This document shows positions 1-9,594 of a stretch of DNA of 64,000 bases, piece by piece. This DNA is from Novosphingobium sediminis. Lineage in GTDB: Bacteria > Pseudomonadota > Alphaproteobacteria > Sphingomonadales > Sphingomonadaceae. Position 1 is the stretch's first letter, and each line of letters starts with the position of its first letter. Made by a program: the position numbers and the translations under genes. Under the pieces are notes generated by a model, which was not told the DNA's origin, made no database searches, and saw only the letters and a program-made list of their open reading frames with translations. The stretch is from assembly GCF_007991615.1 (NCBI RefSeq), contig NZ_BJYR01000003.1, forward strand, positions 106,419 to 170,418, read 5' to 3'.

Positions 1-1
1 C

Positions 2-3000
2 CACCGCGATGGTGCTGCCGGTTCTGCAGTGCGTGCGCTTGGCGCCAGCGCCTTTGCCAGCGGCACCGCGATCTATTTCGCGCCCGGCCGCTTCGATCCA
101 GCGTCTCCTGATGGCCGCGCGCTGATCGGCCATGAAATCACCCACGTGCTGCAGCAAACCGGGCGCCGCAATGCGCGGGGACTTCTGGCAGCGCAGCCGC
201 TTACCGGCATCGCCCCCGTCCAATGCGCACCGGGGCCAGCCAATGCGGCGGACGAAGCCTACAACGACGATGTGCGCGGCAAAGCGGCCAAACTCGCCGG
301 CGGGCTCGATATCGGCACCCGCTTTGCCAAGCTCGGCCTCCTGAACACGGCAACCGGCACAGACAGTTGCCTCGCCGTGCTCGATCGCCATCTGGCGGCT
401 GATCCTGATGCCGCCACGAAGGGCGAGATTGCGGCGATCCGCAAGGCCGTCGACGGGCAGGACACCGAAACCGCGCTCGTCGCGCTGCGCGAACTCGCCA
501 AAGTCGCCGACCGCGCGGCCTTCGGCACGGTCTACCACAATTGCTTCAAGGCGCTCGGCGCGAATGGCGATGCAGCCGCCATGGTGGGCGACAAGCCGCC
601 GATGGTCACTGCGTTTGGCAGCTGGTCTTTCTACGAAGCTACCCGTCCGGCCAATCCTTCGTGGGTCCTGGCAGAGCTTGCAATGCATCCGGTTGCGAAG
701 AAGTACTATCCCGGCGCCGTCGTCGCGGTTGCGCGGATCGATTTCTACGGGCTCGGCCGGGTCGGCCAAAACCTCGATCCAAACGGCAAGTTCAACGAAA
801 CCATCGGCGCCGCGATTGCCGAGGCGCTGACCTATACCCCGCTGATGCCGCACGAGCGCACCGCCGCCGCGCTGCGGGCACTGGCCGCATTCGATACGGT
901 GCGCCTCGAAACCTTCGGAGCGATCGAAAAGCTGCTCATGGGCTCCAGAGACCCGCTCGAGCGGTTCAAACTCAAGCGGCAAGTGATGGCCATCTATGCC
1001 GACAAGGACGGCCTCGCCAACCTTGCCCGCGCTGCAAAGGTCGAACCCGAAGTCCTTGTTATCGCTGCTGATGCCGGCGCGCGCATCGCACCCATTGCCG
1101 CGCGGTCAGCCGAAGCGTGGCGCCGGATCGAAGCGGCGACGGCCGCGTCCGACGCGCCGGCTGCGAATGCCACGCCAGAGCAGCAGATCATATCGGACGC
1201 CCTGCGCAAGGCGGTGCGCGCGCGCGCCGGTTCGATCAAGGGTCTCGCGAAAGTCGAAGCTGCTCTGGTCGCCGCACTCGCAATCGCGGCCCGGCTTGAA
1301 AGCGGAGGCCTCCCCTCGGGCGCGGCGCTGGCTCGCAACCAGAAGGCTGCTGCCGCTGCCGTCGCACAAGTGACCTTCGCAATCGACGGCGCTTTCGCGG
1401 CGCGCGAGAAAACGCTCGACGTGCGCGAATTGCCGCAGATCGACGCAAGCGCCGCAGATCCGGCCAGCGAGGTCACCGCCGCAGTCACCGACGATATGGT
1501 CTACGGCATCCTGCTGCTGAGCCTCTACCGGCTGGAAAGCCGCTTGCTGCAAGCGTTCACGGCGCCCGGCAAGGCCGCAGACGAGGCCGGGCGCATCCGC
1601 CAGCAGGATGAAGCGGCGCTGGGCTATCGCCGCACGCTGGAGCTGTTTTTCGATACGGCCAGCCTGTTCGGCTATCAGCGCCTGACCGAGGCGATCTTCA
1701 CGGATTACCGGGCCGAACAGGCCGGTGTCACCCGCAGCTACGTTGCCCTGCTGGAGCCATTCAAGGCGGTGCCGGCGACCTTGGCGGAGTTCGCCAGAGA
1801 TTTCCCCAAGGACGAGGTGAGCGGCATCCCGCTATCCGGCCAGGCCCTCGTCGAGTTCGTCTATTCGGCCTACTACGGCACGCTGCTTGCGCAGCTGCAG
1901 GTGGCATTGAAGGACCAGTCCGGGGTCAACACCGTTCTTCCGGATGGGTCGACCCGCCACACGCCCATCGTCAACATCGCTCTCGGGGCGACCGAAAAGC
2001 TGTTCAAGGTGCCCACCCGCTACAGGGTGAGCAGGGAGGCGACGATCCTGTTCGTCCGTCCCGGCGATGACCGGAATGACGTGCCGGCGCTACTGGTCCG
2101 CGACAAGGGCACGAACAGGCACCCGGTGGTGCAGGCGCTCGCCGATACGCTCGCGCCAGACGAGGTCTTCGTGCTGCCGCGCGCCTATGAGGCCCATCGC
2201 GAGGGATTCACTGCCTGGGTGATCGGCAACCTCGCCGAGCTATGCGAGACATTGGCGAACCTGCCCGGCGTGCCCGATCTCATCACCGACAAGGGCGTGC
2301 CGCTGGGCTGGCCCGATGCTTACGTGGGCGGTCCGGCCCGGTGGCTCATCGCACTCGGCAAGCTGATCAAGGACCCCACCGCTCAGAATGCTGCGGTGCG
2401 CGAGCAGATGCACAGCGACTTCGCCTCGCTCGCCGGGCCGATGCGCCGGGCGACCAACATCGAGCGCCGCTATGTCGGGCCGCTGATCGCCGAACAGTGG
2501 GAGAAAGTGCAGGTATCCTTCCTCAAGGACCCGGACGCTTTCTTCAACGCCCCGCGCCGCGCGCTGGAACTGACGCAGATCTTCGCCGGCAATGTCCAGC
2601 CGTCGAACCTCTCCGAGCAGCGGCTTCAGATGACCGCGCTGATGCTCGAACTGGCCCCAGTGCTGACCCGCAAGCTCGGAACTTCTACGCTGATCGGCGA
2701 AAGCGTGCGGATCGCCGGGACTGACCGCTTCGACGTCATCCTGCCGCTCCACCGCCATGTCGATGGGGCGGCCGCCTTTGCCAGCGATCCTGCCAACGTC
2801 CAGCTACTTGAAAACAAGCTGGAGCTGACCTTCCCGCCTGCAGATCTCGACCGCCGCGTCCGCATCCTGCGCACGTTGGCGGGCGAATTCGCCGATACGG
2901 TGAAGCAGCATCAGGCCGATGCCCTGGTGGTCGAAGGGCTGAAGAGCGAGAACGTGCTGCGCATCGCGGGGCGCGGGTTCGCGCTGGCAGGGTCGGATGG

Positions 3001-6000
3001 CTCACCAGATCATCCCGGCGAACTCTTCGACGCGGGGAATGCGGTCTACCAGCTGGTCACGGTCCACGAGAGTTTTCACTACGAACCGGCCATGCTCGGC
3101 GTGCCTTCGGTCGTCGAATGGGACCGCGAGGCGGTTGGCACGCGCAACCTCGTCATCAATGGCAGGGCCAGCAAGCCGGGCGATCCCCGCGTGCGGCTGG
3201 TCACGATCATGCGCACCGACAATCGCACCGGCCAGACGGAACAGAAGGAAATCTGGTCCGACGACACCGCGCTGCTCTCCGAACTCGGTTATGCGCTCGA
3301 TCTCCACATCACCTTGCGCAACCTCGAGATTCTCGGCGAAGTGATGACCGAGGGCGCCAGCGTGCTCACGCTTGCGATCCAGGTTGCTTTCGCCGAAGTC
3401 CCCGGCATTTCCGAGGCGCTTGCCGCCGCCGAGATCACCGGATCGATCCTGCAGTTCTGGGGCAGCAGCGAATACGCCACGATCAAGTCGCTGCTCAGCG
3501 GCGATGTCGGCCCGCTGTTCGAGAAAGTGATCGGCCAGATCAGCCACGACATGTCACGCGAGGTGCTGTGGGGCTGGCTGGTGCTGGGCGATACCACGCC
3601 GCCCACGATCAAGGCGCTGGAAGCGGCGATGGAGCTGGCCGGCCGGATGGGCGTGCTCAAGAGCAAGGCCAATTCCGGAGACGAAGCCAAGGACAGCTCG
3701 ATCAAGCGCGTGGTCGAGGGTCTGGTCAGCGGCAGCACCACGCTTTTCCGCGGTGCCGAGGCGATGCACACGGCCACCAGCTTTGCCATGCACAAGGTCG
3801 AGCTGGGCATCCAGGGCTCGCCGTGGGCCGCGCTGATCATGCGGGTGATCGCACGCAACCTCTACCGGCTCGAAGGTGTCTCGCTGAAGGAGTTCGGCAT
3901 CGACCAGGCTGCCGACGCGCTGGAGGAATTCAAGGCGATCTACAAGCGCTTCGACGGGATCATCGAAGGCCTCGCCAGCTTTGAATTGCCGAGCGAACTG
4001 GTCCCGCTCGAGGCGATCATCGAAATGGTGGTCAACTTCGTCATCGACCACCTGCCGATAAAATATCGCCCGTTTGTCAAAGGGGCCCGCAGCGTCGTCA
4101 ACGCAACGCCGATGCGCAAGCTTTACGACGAGCTGTTCAGAACCGTCGCCGACGAGATGCGCAAGGCCAGCATCGATCCCAACATCCTGTGGCGCGACCA
4201 CATCAAGACCTCGCTCGATCCCTACCTCAAGCTCGCGGCAAGCGAAATCTCCGACGAGTGGCACGCCATTCTGGTCCGCGTGCCGTTCCTGAAATCGATC
4301 CCCACGCTGACCATCCCCGATCTCGCGGCGTCCTTCGTGAGCGGCGATGTCGCGCCGATGCTAGCGCAAGGGACAGCCACGCCGCCGGCACCGCCGCAGC
4401 TTCCCGCCGGGCGCGGCACAGCGCTCGGCCCGGGCGAGCGCGCGGCGGCGCAGCGCGGCTTCGGCCACGATTTCGGACATGTGCGGGTGCATCAGGGCAG
4501 CGCCGTCGACAGCAGCCTGCGGGCGTCCGGCGCAAGGGCGGCGACGAGCGGCAGCCACGTCTGGCTCGACAGCGCGGTGGCGGCCAGCGGCAGCGGCGGC
4601 CGCGATGTGCTCCATCACGAACTGGCCCACGTGCTGCAGCAGACCGGGCCGCGCCCGCTTGGCCAGCGTCACCCGGCGCAGCCGGTCGCCGGCAGTGCGG
4701 GTTCTGGCCCGGCGCGCTGGCGGATCGATCGCGGCGCTGAACGTCAGGCGGACCATCTCGCGCAGGCCTCACGCAGCAGGGCGGCAGGCCCTCGCCCCGT
4801 CAGCCACAGCGCCGGCATCGCTCCCAGCCTTACCGACATTGCCGAGAGGTTTTTCCAGAAGCTGGGCGATTCCACCTCGCTTGAAGAGAACGCGGCGGCG
4901 CTGATGAAAACCCCGGCACATGCCGCAGAGGTCAACAAGGCAGCACCGGGTCTGCGCACGGCACTCCCCGAAAAGCTCATTGAAGCACTCGGCCCCAAGG
5001 GTTCAGCCGGTTCGCGCATCACGTTCAAGGATCCGTTCGGCACCGCAGCCGAAGCGCTGCGCGAGTACATTCTCGTCAACCGCAAGCAGGAAGTGATCGA
5101 CGGCATTCCCCATCTGCTGGGCGGCGCCTTGCAGGAGGTGAAGATCAAATCCGGCAAGGGCACGGCCAAGGCGAAGGTCGAAACCGCGCCCATCCTCAAT
5201 GTCGGGCGGCTCGAAACGCTGCTGGAGGAGTTCTTCTTCGGTAAGACAGGCATCTCGGTCGACATCGAATTCAACACGACCAAGGAGCCGGGGCCCGACG
5301 GCAAGAAGCGCGACACGATCTCGCTCGACGATCCGTTCAAGACCTTTGCTGTCACCTATCTCCACCTGCCGATGATCGGCGGCACCGCCAAGCTGTGGGA
5401 CGAGGTGATCGACGCCACTTTCCCCAAGGCCGGGGCCAAGCGGGCACTCTATCAGGCCAAGACGCGCCTCGCTTTGCAGGGGTTGCAGCCCGGCCCCGGC
5501 ATCTTCACCACCGTGTCCGCAAAGGGCGGCAAGGCACTCGCGCTCGGCCTCAAGGCCAAGTCGCTCGCCGAAGCCTACGTCAATCCGCCGCCGACACGGG
5601 ATCTGCCGGGCGATGCCGTACCGACTTGGGCCGAGTACACCGACATCAAGCCCCGCGCCCGCACCCAGCACGGCGGCAAGGACTACGGCCAGATCGGGCT
5701 GCGGCTCGGCACGTATGGCCAGAAGGACAATCCCGACCAGCAGAAGGGCACAGACCGCGCCTCGCATCACACCGTGCAGTATCTGCTGATCGAATACCTC
5801 GTGAACACAAAGGACCGGCACCAGCCCTTCCCGCATCCGCTGAGCCTCTACCCGGGCGTCACGGCGGCCACGGGCGGGCGGGTCGCGACGATCGGCAAGA
5901 CACCGGGGGCAACCGACGGCATCCGCGTCGCGGCCAATGACAGCGGCGATCGCGGGCCGAACATGCCCACGATCCTGCTTTCGGTGCACGCCCACACGCT

Positions 6001-6490
6001 GGGCAACGTCCATGTTTCGGTAGAGCCCGACGACCTGCCGAACGCAGGCCCTTCGCAGGGTGCGGCAATCCACGGCAAGTTCCGTTCGTTCCTTGGCGAT
6101 TATGCCGCGACCGTGGCTGACAAGAAGGGCCTGCAGGCGCTCGCCGCTCAGCGCGCGGGAAAGACCTTCGCCAAGAACGACCTGCCGAAGATCAAGGGCG
6201 CGCCAGTGACCGACGGCGATCTCAGCGCCGCGATCTTCACCGCCGCATGCAAGTCCTACACCTGGATGCAGGATCACATGAACAAGAAGCTCGCGCGCGC
6301 GCTAGATCATCAGGAGATCGATTACTACAATTCGCTGGTGGCCGCCGCGCAGTCCGCCACGATCCGCAGCGGCACCACCGTCCAGCCCGCTTACACACCC
6401 GGACCGGTCAGCGGCGATATCATCCCCGAGGTCGTGAAGGCGCAAGTCGCCGCCTTCGAATCCGCCGCATTCGGTTTCGAAAGGCGGTGA
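2..6490 (+). CDS. Giant eCIS-associated protein with two DUF4157 domains (5' partial)
   Basis: The frame is open to the first base of the window, so the N-terminus lies upstream; the first codons (HRDGAAGSAV) already fit the interior of a DUF4157 (eCIS core) domain. That domain carries an HEITHVLQQ motif, a zincin-like HExxH, near residue 35 counting from the GTG at 29. A second complete DUF4157 domain lies near residues 1473-1545, with HHELAHVLQQ at about 1529-1538, preceded by a Pro/Ala-rich linker. Between them are about 1,400 residues of unrecognised, mainly helical sequence. The C-terminal 450 residues contain a conserved-looking HHTVQYLL motif (about 1913) and a VHAHTLGNVHV motif (about 1987-1995). 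DUF4157 is known to be strongly associated with eCIS particles and their cargo. Cargo, effector or cargo-processing protease are all possible roles. The stop is 4 bp before the next gene, which supports co-transcription with the baseplate genes. Confidence 0.85.
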   Translation, partial: HRDGAAGSAVRALGASAFASGTAIYFAPGRFDPASPDGRALIGHEITHVLQQTGRRNARGLLAAQPLTGIAPVQCAPGPANAADEAYNDDVRGKAAKLAGGLDIGTRFAKLGLLNTATGTDSCLAVLDRHLAADPDAATKGEIAAIRKAVDGQDTETALVALRELAKVADRAAFGTVYHNCFKALGANGDAAAMVGDKPPMVTAFGSWSFYEATRPANPSWVLAELAMHPVAKKYYPGAVVAVARIDFYGLGRVGQNLDPNGKFNETIGAAIAEALTYTPLMPHERTAAALRALAAFDTVRLETFGAIEKLLMGSRDPLERFKLKRQVMAIYADKDGLANLARAAKVEPEVLVIAADAGARIAPIAARSAEAWRRIEAATAASDAPAANATPEQQIISDALRKAVRARAGSIKGLAKVEAALVAALAIAARLESGGLPSGAALARNQKAAAAAVAQVTFAIDGAFAAREKTLDVRELPQIDASAADPASEVTAAVTDDMVYGILLLSLYRLESRLLQAFTAPGKAADEAGRIRQQDEAALGYRRTLELFFDTASLFGYQRLTEAIFTDYRAEQAGVTRSYVALLEPFKAVPATLAEFARDFPKDEVSGIPLSGQALVEFVYSAYYGTLLAQLQVALKDQSGVNTVLPDGSTRHTPIVNIALGATEKLFKVPTRYRVSREATILFVRPGDDRNDVPALLVRDKGTNRHPVVQALADTLAPDEVFVLPRAYEAHREGFTAWVIGNLAELCETLANLPGVPDLITDKGVPLGWPDAYVGGPARWLIALGKLIKDPTAQNAAVREQMHSDFASLAGPMRRATNIERRYVGPLIAEQWEKVQVSFLKDPDAFFNAPRRALELTQIFAGNVQPSNLSEQRLQMTALMLELAPVLTRKLGTSTLIGESVRIAGTDRFDVILPLHRHVDGAAAFASDPANVQLLENKLELTFPPADLDRRVRILRTLAGEFADTVKQHQADALVVEGLKSENVLRIAGRGFALAGSDGSPDHPGELFDAGNAVYQLVTVHESFHYEPAMLGVPSVVEWDREAVGTRNLVINGRASKPGDPRVRLVTIMRTDNRTGQTEQKEIWSDDTALLSELGYALDLHITLRNLEILGEVMTEGASVLTLAIQVAFAEVPGISEALAAAEITGSILQFWGSSEYATIKSLLSGDVGPLFEKVIGQISHDMSREVLWGWLVLGDTTPPTIKALEAAMELAGRMGVLKSKANSGDEAKDSSIKRVVEGLVSGSTTLFRGAEAMHTATSFAMHKVELGIQGSPWAALIMRVIARNLYRLEGVSLKEFGIDQAADALEEFKAIYKRFDGIIEGLASFELPSELVPLEAIIEMVVNFVIDHLPIKYRPFVKGARSVVNATPMRKLYDELFRTVADEMRKASIDPNILWRDHIKTSLDPYLKLAASEISDEWHAILVRVPFLKSIPTLTIPDLAASFVSGDVAPMLAQGTATPPAPPQLPAGRGTALGPGERAAAQRGFGHDFGHVRVHQGSAVDSSLRASGARAATSGSHVWLDSAVAASGSGGRDVLHHELAHVLQQTGPRPLGQRHPAQPVAGSAGSGPARWRIDRGAERQADHLAQASRSRAAGPRPVSHSAGIAPSLTDIAERFFQKLGDSTSLEENAAALMKTPAHAAEVNKAAPGLRTALPEKLIEALGPKGSAGSRITFKDPFGTAAEALREYILVNRKQEVIDGIPHLLGGALQEVKIKSGKGTAKAKVETAPILNVGRLETLLEEFFFGKTGISVDIEFNTTKEPGPDGKKRDTISLDDPFKTFAVTYLHLPMIGGTAKLWDEVIDATFPKAGAKRALYQAKTRLALQGLQPGPGIFTTVSAKGGKALALGLKAKSLAEAYVNPPPTRDLPGDAVPTWAEYTDIKPRARTQHGGKDYGQIGLRLGTYGQKDNPDQQKGTDRASHHTVQYLLIEYLVNTKDRHQPFPHPLSLYPGVTAATGGRVATIGKTPGATDGIRVAANDSGDRGPNMPTILLSVHAHTLGNVHVSVEPDDLPNAGPSQGAAIHGKFRSFLGDYAATVADKKGLQALAAQRAGKTFAKNDLPKIKGAPVTDGDLSAAIFTAACKSYTWMQDHMNKKLARALDHQEIDYYNSLVAAAQSATIRSGTTVQPAYTPGPVSGDIIPEVVKAQVAAFESAAFGFERR

Positions 6491-6494
6491 TGCG

Positions 6495-7286
6495 ATGACC
6501 TATCCGAACGGCCCGCTGCTGCTCAAGGGTGCCCTCATCTACTTCGGCGCGCCGATGCTGGTGCCGCTGCCCAACATCATCATGTTCCAGTACAATCCCG
6601 AGACGCTGACGCGCACCCTCACTCCGTGGGAGCCGCCGGCCAAGCGCGTCTACGAAGAGCGCAAGGACGGCGTCGTCACCAACGAAGCCGAGGTCAAGGC
6701 CTACCGCGACAGCCAGATCGCGCTTTCGCAGCCCTATGACCCGAAGGAGACATTCTCGCTGGTGCTCGAGGTCGATGCGACCGACGCGCTGGAATCACCG
6801 GAAAGCCATCCGGTTGCGGTGCTGGCCGGGGTTGCGGACCGGCTCGCTGCGATTGAAATGCTGATGTACCCGCCGGGCGACAGCCTGCTCGGCAATCTGC
6901 TCGGCTCGGTCAGCGTCTCGATCGGCGCGGGCGGGATCGAAGCGGGTGGCGGCGCCAGCCTCGAACCTGCGCTGGAGCGGCGGGATGCGCCGATCGTCCT
7001 GTTTTTCTGGGGTCCGGGGCGCATCGTGCCGGTGCGGATCAAGTCGCTCTCGATCGACGAGCAGGCGTTCTCCCCGATGCTCTACCCGATCCGCGCCAAA
7101 GCGACGATCGGCGTGCAGGTGCTGACCGAGGATGATCTGGTGCAAGTCACCGGCGATCCCGCCACCGGCGCGGCCGCGGCGCTGGCGGTCGCCTGCTACA
7201 AGTTCACGCGTGGCCAGAAGGAAGTCCTCGCCACCGCGAACCTCGCCAATGCCGTCGAATCCATCGTCGGCATGTTGCCACTGTAA
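6495..7286 (+). CDS. CIS tube/adaptor protein (Afp7/gp53-like, CIS_tube N-terminal type)
   Basis: This 263-residue protein has the FQYNPETLTRTL signature near residues 31-42, typical of the contractile-injection-system tube/adaptor family. In Afp/PVC-type particles the corresponding protein joins the inner tube to the spike hub and often carries a C-terminal LysM domain. Here the LysM-like part appears to be the separate next gene. The middle (residues about 95-160) is a Gly/Ala-rich insertion, followed by a beta-rich half including a VLFFWGPGRIVPVRI stretch. It starts 4 bp after the giant DUF4157 gene and is followed by the LysM, gpD and gpV homologues in canonical tail order. The family assignment is confident. 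The exact structural equivalence is inferred from gene order. Confidence 0.8.
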   Translation: MTYPNGPLLLKGALIYFGAPMLVPLPNIIMFQYNPETLTRTLTPWEPPAKRVYEERKDGVVTNEAEVKAYRDSQIALSQPYDPKETFSLVLEVDATDALESPESHPVAVLAGVADRLAAIEMLMYPPGDSLLGNLLGSVSVSIGAGGIEAGGGASLEPALERRDAPIVLFFWGPGRIVPVRIKSLSIDEQAFSPMLYPIRAKATIGVQVLTEDDLVQVTGDPATGAAAALAVACYKFTRGQKEVLATANLANAVESIVGMLPL

Positions 7287-7303
7287 CGGGCCGGAGCGCG
7301 ATC

Positions 7304-7582
7304 ATGTCCCTGTTCGATCCCAAGAGCCGCTATGCCGATCTCCCCACGGTGCTGACCACTGATGCACGCGGACGCACCGTCGAGGCCGTTCCGCCAGCTC
7401 CGCCCCTCACGCAGGCGCTGCGCGGACGGCATTTGCGGCGGCAGGGCGAGCGGCCCGACCATCTTGCCGCGCTCTACCTCGGTGATCCGGCCGGCTTCTG
7501 GCGGCTTGGCGAAATCAACGACACGATGACGGCCGAGGCGCTCAGCGAGCTTCGCGAAGTCCGCATTCCAGTCAAGCGTTAG
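7304..7582 (+). CDS. LysM/gpX-like tail protein
   Basis: A 92-residue protein whose second half (RPDHLAALYLGDPAGFWRLGEIND) matches the pattern of tail protein X and LysM-like modules found between the tube adaptor and the gpD hub in tail-like systems. No signal peptide or membrane segment is visible. GGAG lies 7 bases before the ATG. In several eCIS this module is the C-terminus of the preceding adaptor protein, so a split-gene arrangement is the simplest reading. It probably contributes to joining hub and tube. The assignment rests on a short motif plus position. Confidence 0.7.
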   Translation: MSLFDPKSRYADLPTVLTTDARGRTVEAVPPAPPLTQALRGRHLRRQGERPDHLAALYLGDPAGFWRLGEINDTMTAEALSELREVRIPVKR

Positions 7583-7595
7583 GAGTGATGCGCGC

Positions 7596-8660
7596 GTGGC
7601 ACTCGGATGCGAAGTTCTGCCCGGCGGCACCAGCGATCCCGGCTTCACCCAGCCGGCGCGGGTCGAGATCGTGGAGGCGGTGGGCGCGAGCACGACGTTC
7701 GTGCTCTCCTACGACATCGCGATTGCTGATGGCGATCTGCAACTCGTCAGCGATGATGCGCTTGGGCCTGAGGCCGAGCTTGCCGTGCGCGTCGTCGATG
7801 GCGCCAGCACCGCAATCCTCGTGCGCGGTCCGGTGACCCGCCAGCGCATCGCGGTCGCCACCGGCGGCGATGGCTCGACGCTCGATGTGATCGGCGGCGA
7901 TGTGACCATTGCGATGGCGCGCGAAGTCCAGGTCAAGGTCTGGCCTTCGACCACCGACGATGCGGCAATCCGCGAATTGCTCGGCAAGGCCGGCATTGCT
8001 CCGGAGCAGATCGCGCTGCCGACCAGCGTGGTCCATGATGAAACGAAGAACGCGCTCGTGCAGCGCGAATCCGATCTGCACCTGTTGCGCCGCCTCGCCC
8101 GGCGCAACGGCTGCTGGTTCTGGATCACCTACGATGCCAAGACCACGCTTGCCTCGGCGCATGTCGTGCGGCCTCCGGTGGATCAGGCCCCGGCGGCCGT
8201 GTTCCATCTGGCGGGCGCAGACCGCAACATCGATGATGCGGTGATCGAGTGGGATGCCGAACGCGTCGTCGCCACCGATGCCGCCAACCGCGACATATTC
8301 GCCGCCTCCGACATGGACGGCAGCGTGGATCGCTCGCCGCTGACGCCGATGGCCGACAAGGCGCTTGCGGACATCGTGACCAGCCCGCGCCGCGCCCGGC
8401 TCACCCATCCGGTCGACGATGCCGGTGATCTGATCACCCGCAGCGAAGCCGCGCTGATCGAGGAAGGCTGGTTCGTCACCGCTACGCTGGCAGTGCGCGA
8501 ACGGCGGCTCAAGCAGGTCGTGCGCACACATACCGTCGCCGAGCTGCACGGCGCCGGCAAGCGCCATTCGGGCAAGTATCTCGTCGCCCGCGTCGCCCAC
8601 TCCATCGATGCCAACGATCACCTGATGACGGTGACGCTGGTGCGCAATGGCTGGAACTGA
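7596..8660 (+). CDS. Phage late control gene D-type spike hub protein
   Basis: This 354-residue protein resembles gpD/VgrG N-terminal hub proteins. It has a beta-barrel N-terminal half, then the characteristic EQIALPTSVVHDETKNALVQ and ESDLHLLRRLARRNGCWFW segments (about residues 130-175), where one hub domain recognises the next. A GTG start at 7596 is chosen because AGGAG lies 8 bases upstream; an ATG at 7585 is in another frame. The gene overlaps nothing and is followed after 3 bp by the gpV gene. In assembled particles three copies form the base of the spike, with gpV below and PAAR at the tip. Confidence 0.85.
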   Translation: MALGCEVLPGGTSDPGFTQPARVEIVEAVGASTTFVLSYDIAIADGDLQLVSDDALGPEAELAVRVVDGASTAILVRGPVTRQRIAVATGGDGSTLDVIGGDVTIAMAREVQVKVWPSTTDDAAIRELLGKAGIAPEQIALPTSVVHDETKNALVQRESDLHLLRRLARRNGCWFWITYDAKTTLASAHVVRPPVDQAPAAVFHLAGADRNIDDAVIEWDAERVVATDAANRDIFAASDMDGSVDRSPLTPMADKALADIVTSPRRARLTHPVDDAGDLITRSEAALIEEGWFVTATLAVRERRLKQVVRTHTVAELHGAGKRHSGKYLVARVAHSIDANDHLMTVTLVRNGWN

Positions 8661-8663
8661 ACC

Positions 8664-9227
8664 ATGCTGACCGATCCCTTCATCGCCTTCCAGCAAGCCC
8701 ACAGCGATCATGTCTGGGGCAAACATGCCGGGACCGTGATCGACAATCAGGATCCCGAGAATTGCGGCCGCCTGCAGGTTTCCTGCCCCGCAGTGCTGGG
8801 TGAGGCCAATGTCTGGGCGATGCCCTGCGTGCCTTATGCAGGGCCCGGCGTGGGCATGTATTTCATCCCCCCGGTCGGCGCCGGAGTATGGGTAGAATTC
8901 GAGGGCGGCAAGGTCTCGCGGCCGATCTGGGCGGGCTGCTATTGGTCAAAGGACCAGCTGCCAGCGGCAGCTACCTCACCCGACATCAAGCTGATCGTCA
9001 CCGCCGCCGCCAGCCTCACCATCGACGAAAGCTCGGGCGAAGTGGTGCTGAAGAACAGCAGCGACGCCAGCACGACATGGACCGACAAAGTGGCGACCGA
9101 AGCCGGAAAGGCGACCCACACCGTGGGAGCGGACGGCGTCGTCTCGGAATCAGCGGGCGGCGCCGGGAAGGTCGAGGTCAGCGATAGCGGCGTGTCGGTC
9201 AATTCCGGCGCGTTCAGCGTGATGTGA
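8664..9227 (+). CDS. Phage baseplate assembly protein V (gpV/gp5-type spike)
   Basis: A protein of 187 residues. Residues about 14-95 form the OB-fold of gpV/gp5 proteins: GKHAGTVIDNQDPENCGRLQV, then VWAMPCVPYAGPGVGMYFIPPVGAGVWVEFEGG and RPIWAGCYW. The C-terminal part (DIKLIVTAAASLTIDESSGEVVLKN) is the low-complexity beta pattern of the spike's triple-stranded helix and ends in GVSVNSGAFSVM. It would sit under the gpD-like hub and carry the PAAR-like tip encoded 12 bp downstream. The assignment is among the most secure of the cluster. Confidence 0.87.
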   Translation: MLTDPFIAFQQAHSDHVWGKHAGTVIDNQDPENCGRLQVSCPAVLGEANVWAMPCVPYAGPGVGMYFIPPVGAGVWVEFEGGKVSRPIWAGCYWSKDQLPAAATSPDIKLIVTAAASLTIDESSGEVVLKNSSDASTTWTDKVATEAGKATHTVGADGVVSESAGGAGKVEVSDSGVSVNSGAFSVM

Positions 9228-9239
9228 GGGGGAGCGCGC

Positions 9240-9581
9240 ATGGCACAGCCCCTCCTCACCACGGCCTCTAGCCTGCAATGCCCGCACGGCGGCTCCGTTG
9301 CGATTGCCTCCGCCAACGCGCGCGCGATCGCGGGGGCACCGCTGGCGCTGGCGAGCGATGTGTTCACCATCGCGGGCTGCCCGTTCCAGATCCCGGTCGG
9401 GGCCGGCACCGTCCCGCATCCCTGCCTCACCGTGCAGTGGATCACGGTGAACCTGCACACCACGGTCGGCGGCCAGCCCACGCTCGCGCCAGACAGCGTC
9501 GGCCTGTGCCTTGCCGGCGATCAGGTTCCGCAGGGGCCGGTATCTGTCGTCACCGTCCAGCCGCGCGTCAGCGGATCATGA
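9240..9581 (+). CDS. PAAR-like spike tip protein
   Basis: A small (113-residue) protein with alternating Gly/Pro-rich beta segments and several cysteines and histidines (LQCPHGG, IAGCPFQIP, VPHPCLTVQW). This fits a PAAR-like cone that sharpens the spike. It lies directly after gpV and before gp25, the usual location of PAAR or PAAR-like proteins in eCIS operons. GGGGGAG precedes the ATG. No classical PAAR triplet can be confirmed by eye, so 'PAAR-like' rests on size, composition and position. No C-terminal toxin extension is present. Confidence 0.6.
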   Translation: MAQPLLTTASSLQCPHGGSVAIASANARAIAGAPLALASDVFTIAGCPFQIPVGAGTVPHPCLTVQWITVNLHTTVGGQPTLAPDSVGLCLAGDQVPQGPVSVVTVQPRVSGS

Positions 9582-9594
9582 GGAGGAACGCCTG

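Noticed and set aside
5003..6277. 424-residue minus-strand open frame
   Set aside because: Antisense to the double-DUF4157 gene, with an Arg/Gly-rich composition and no known motif.
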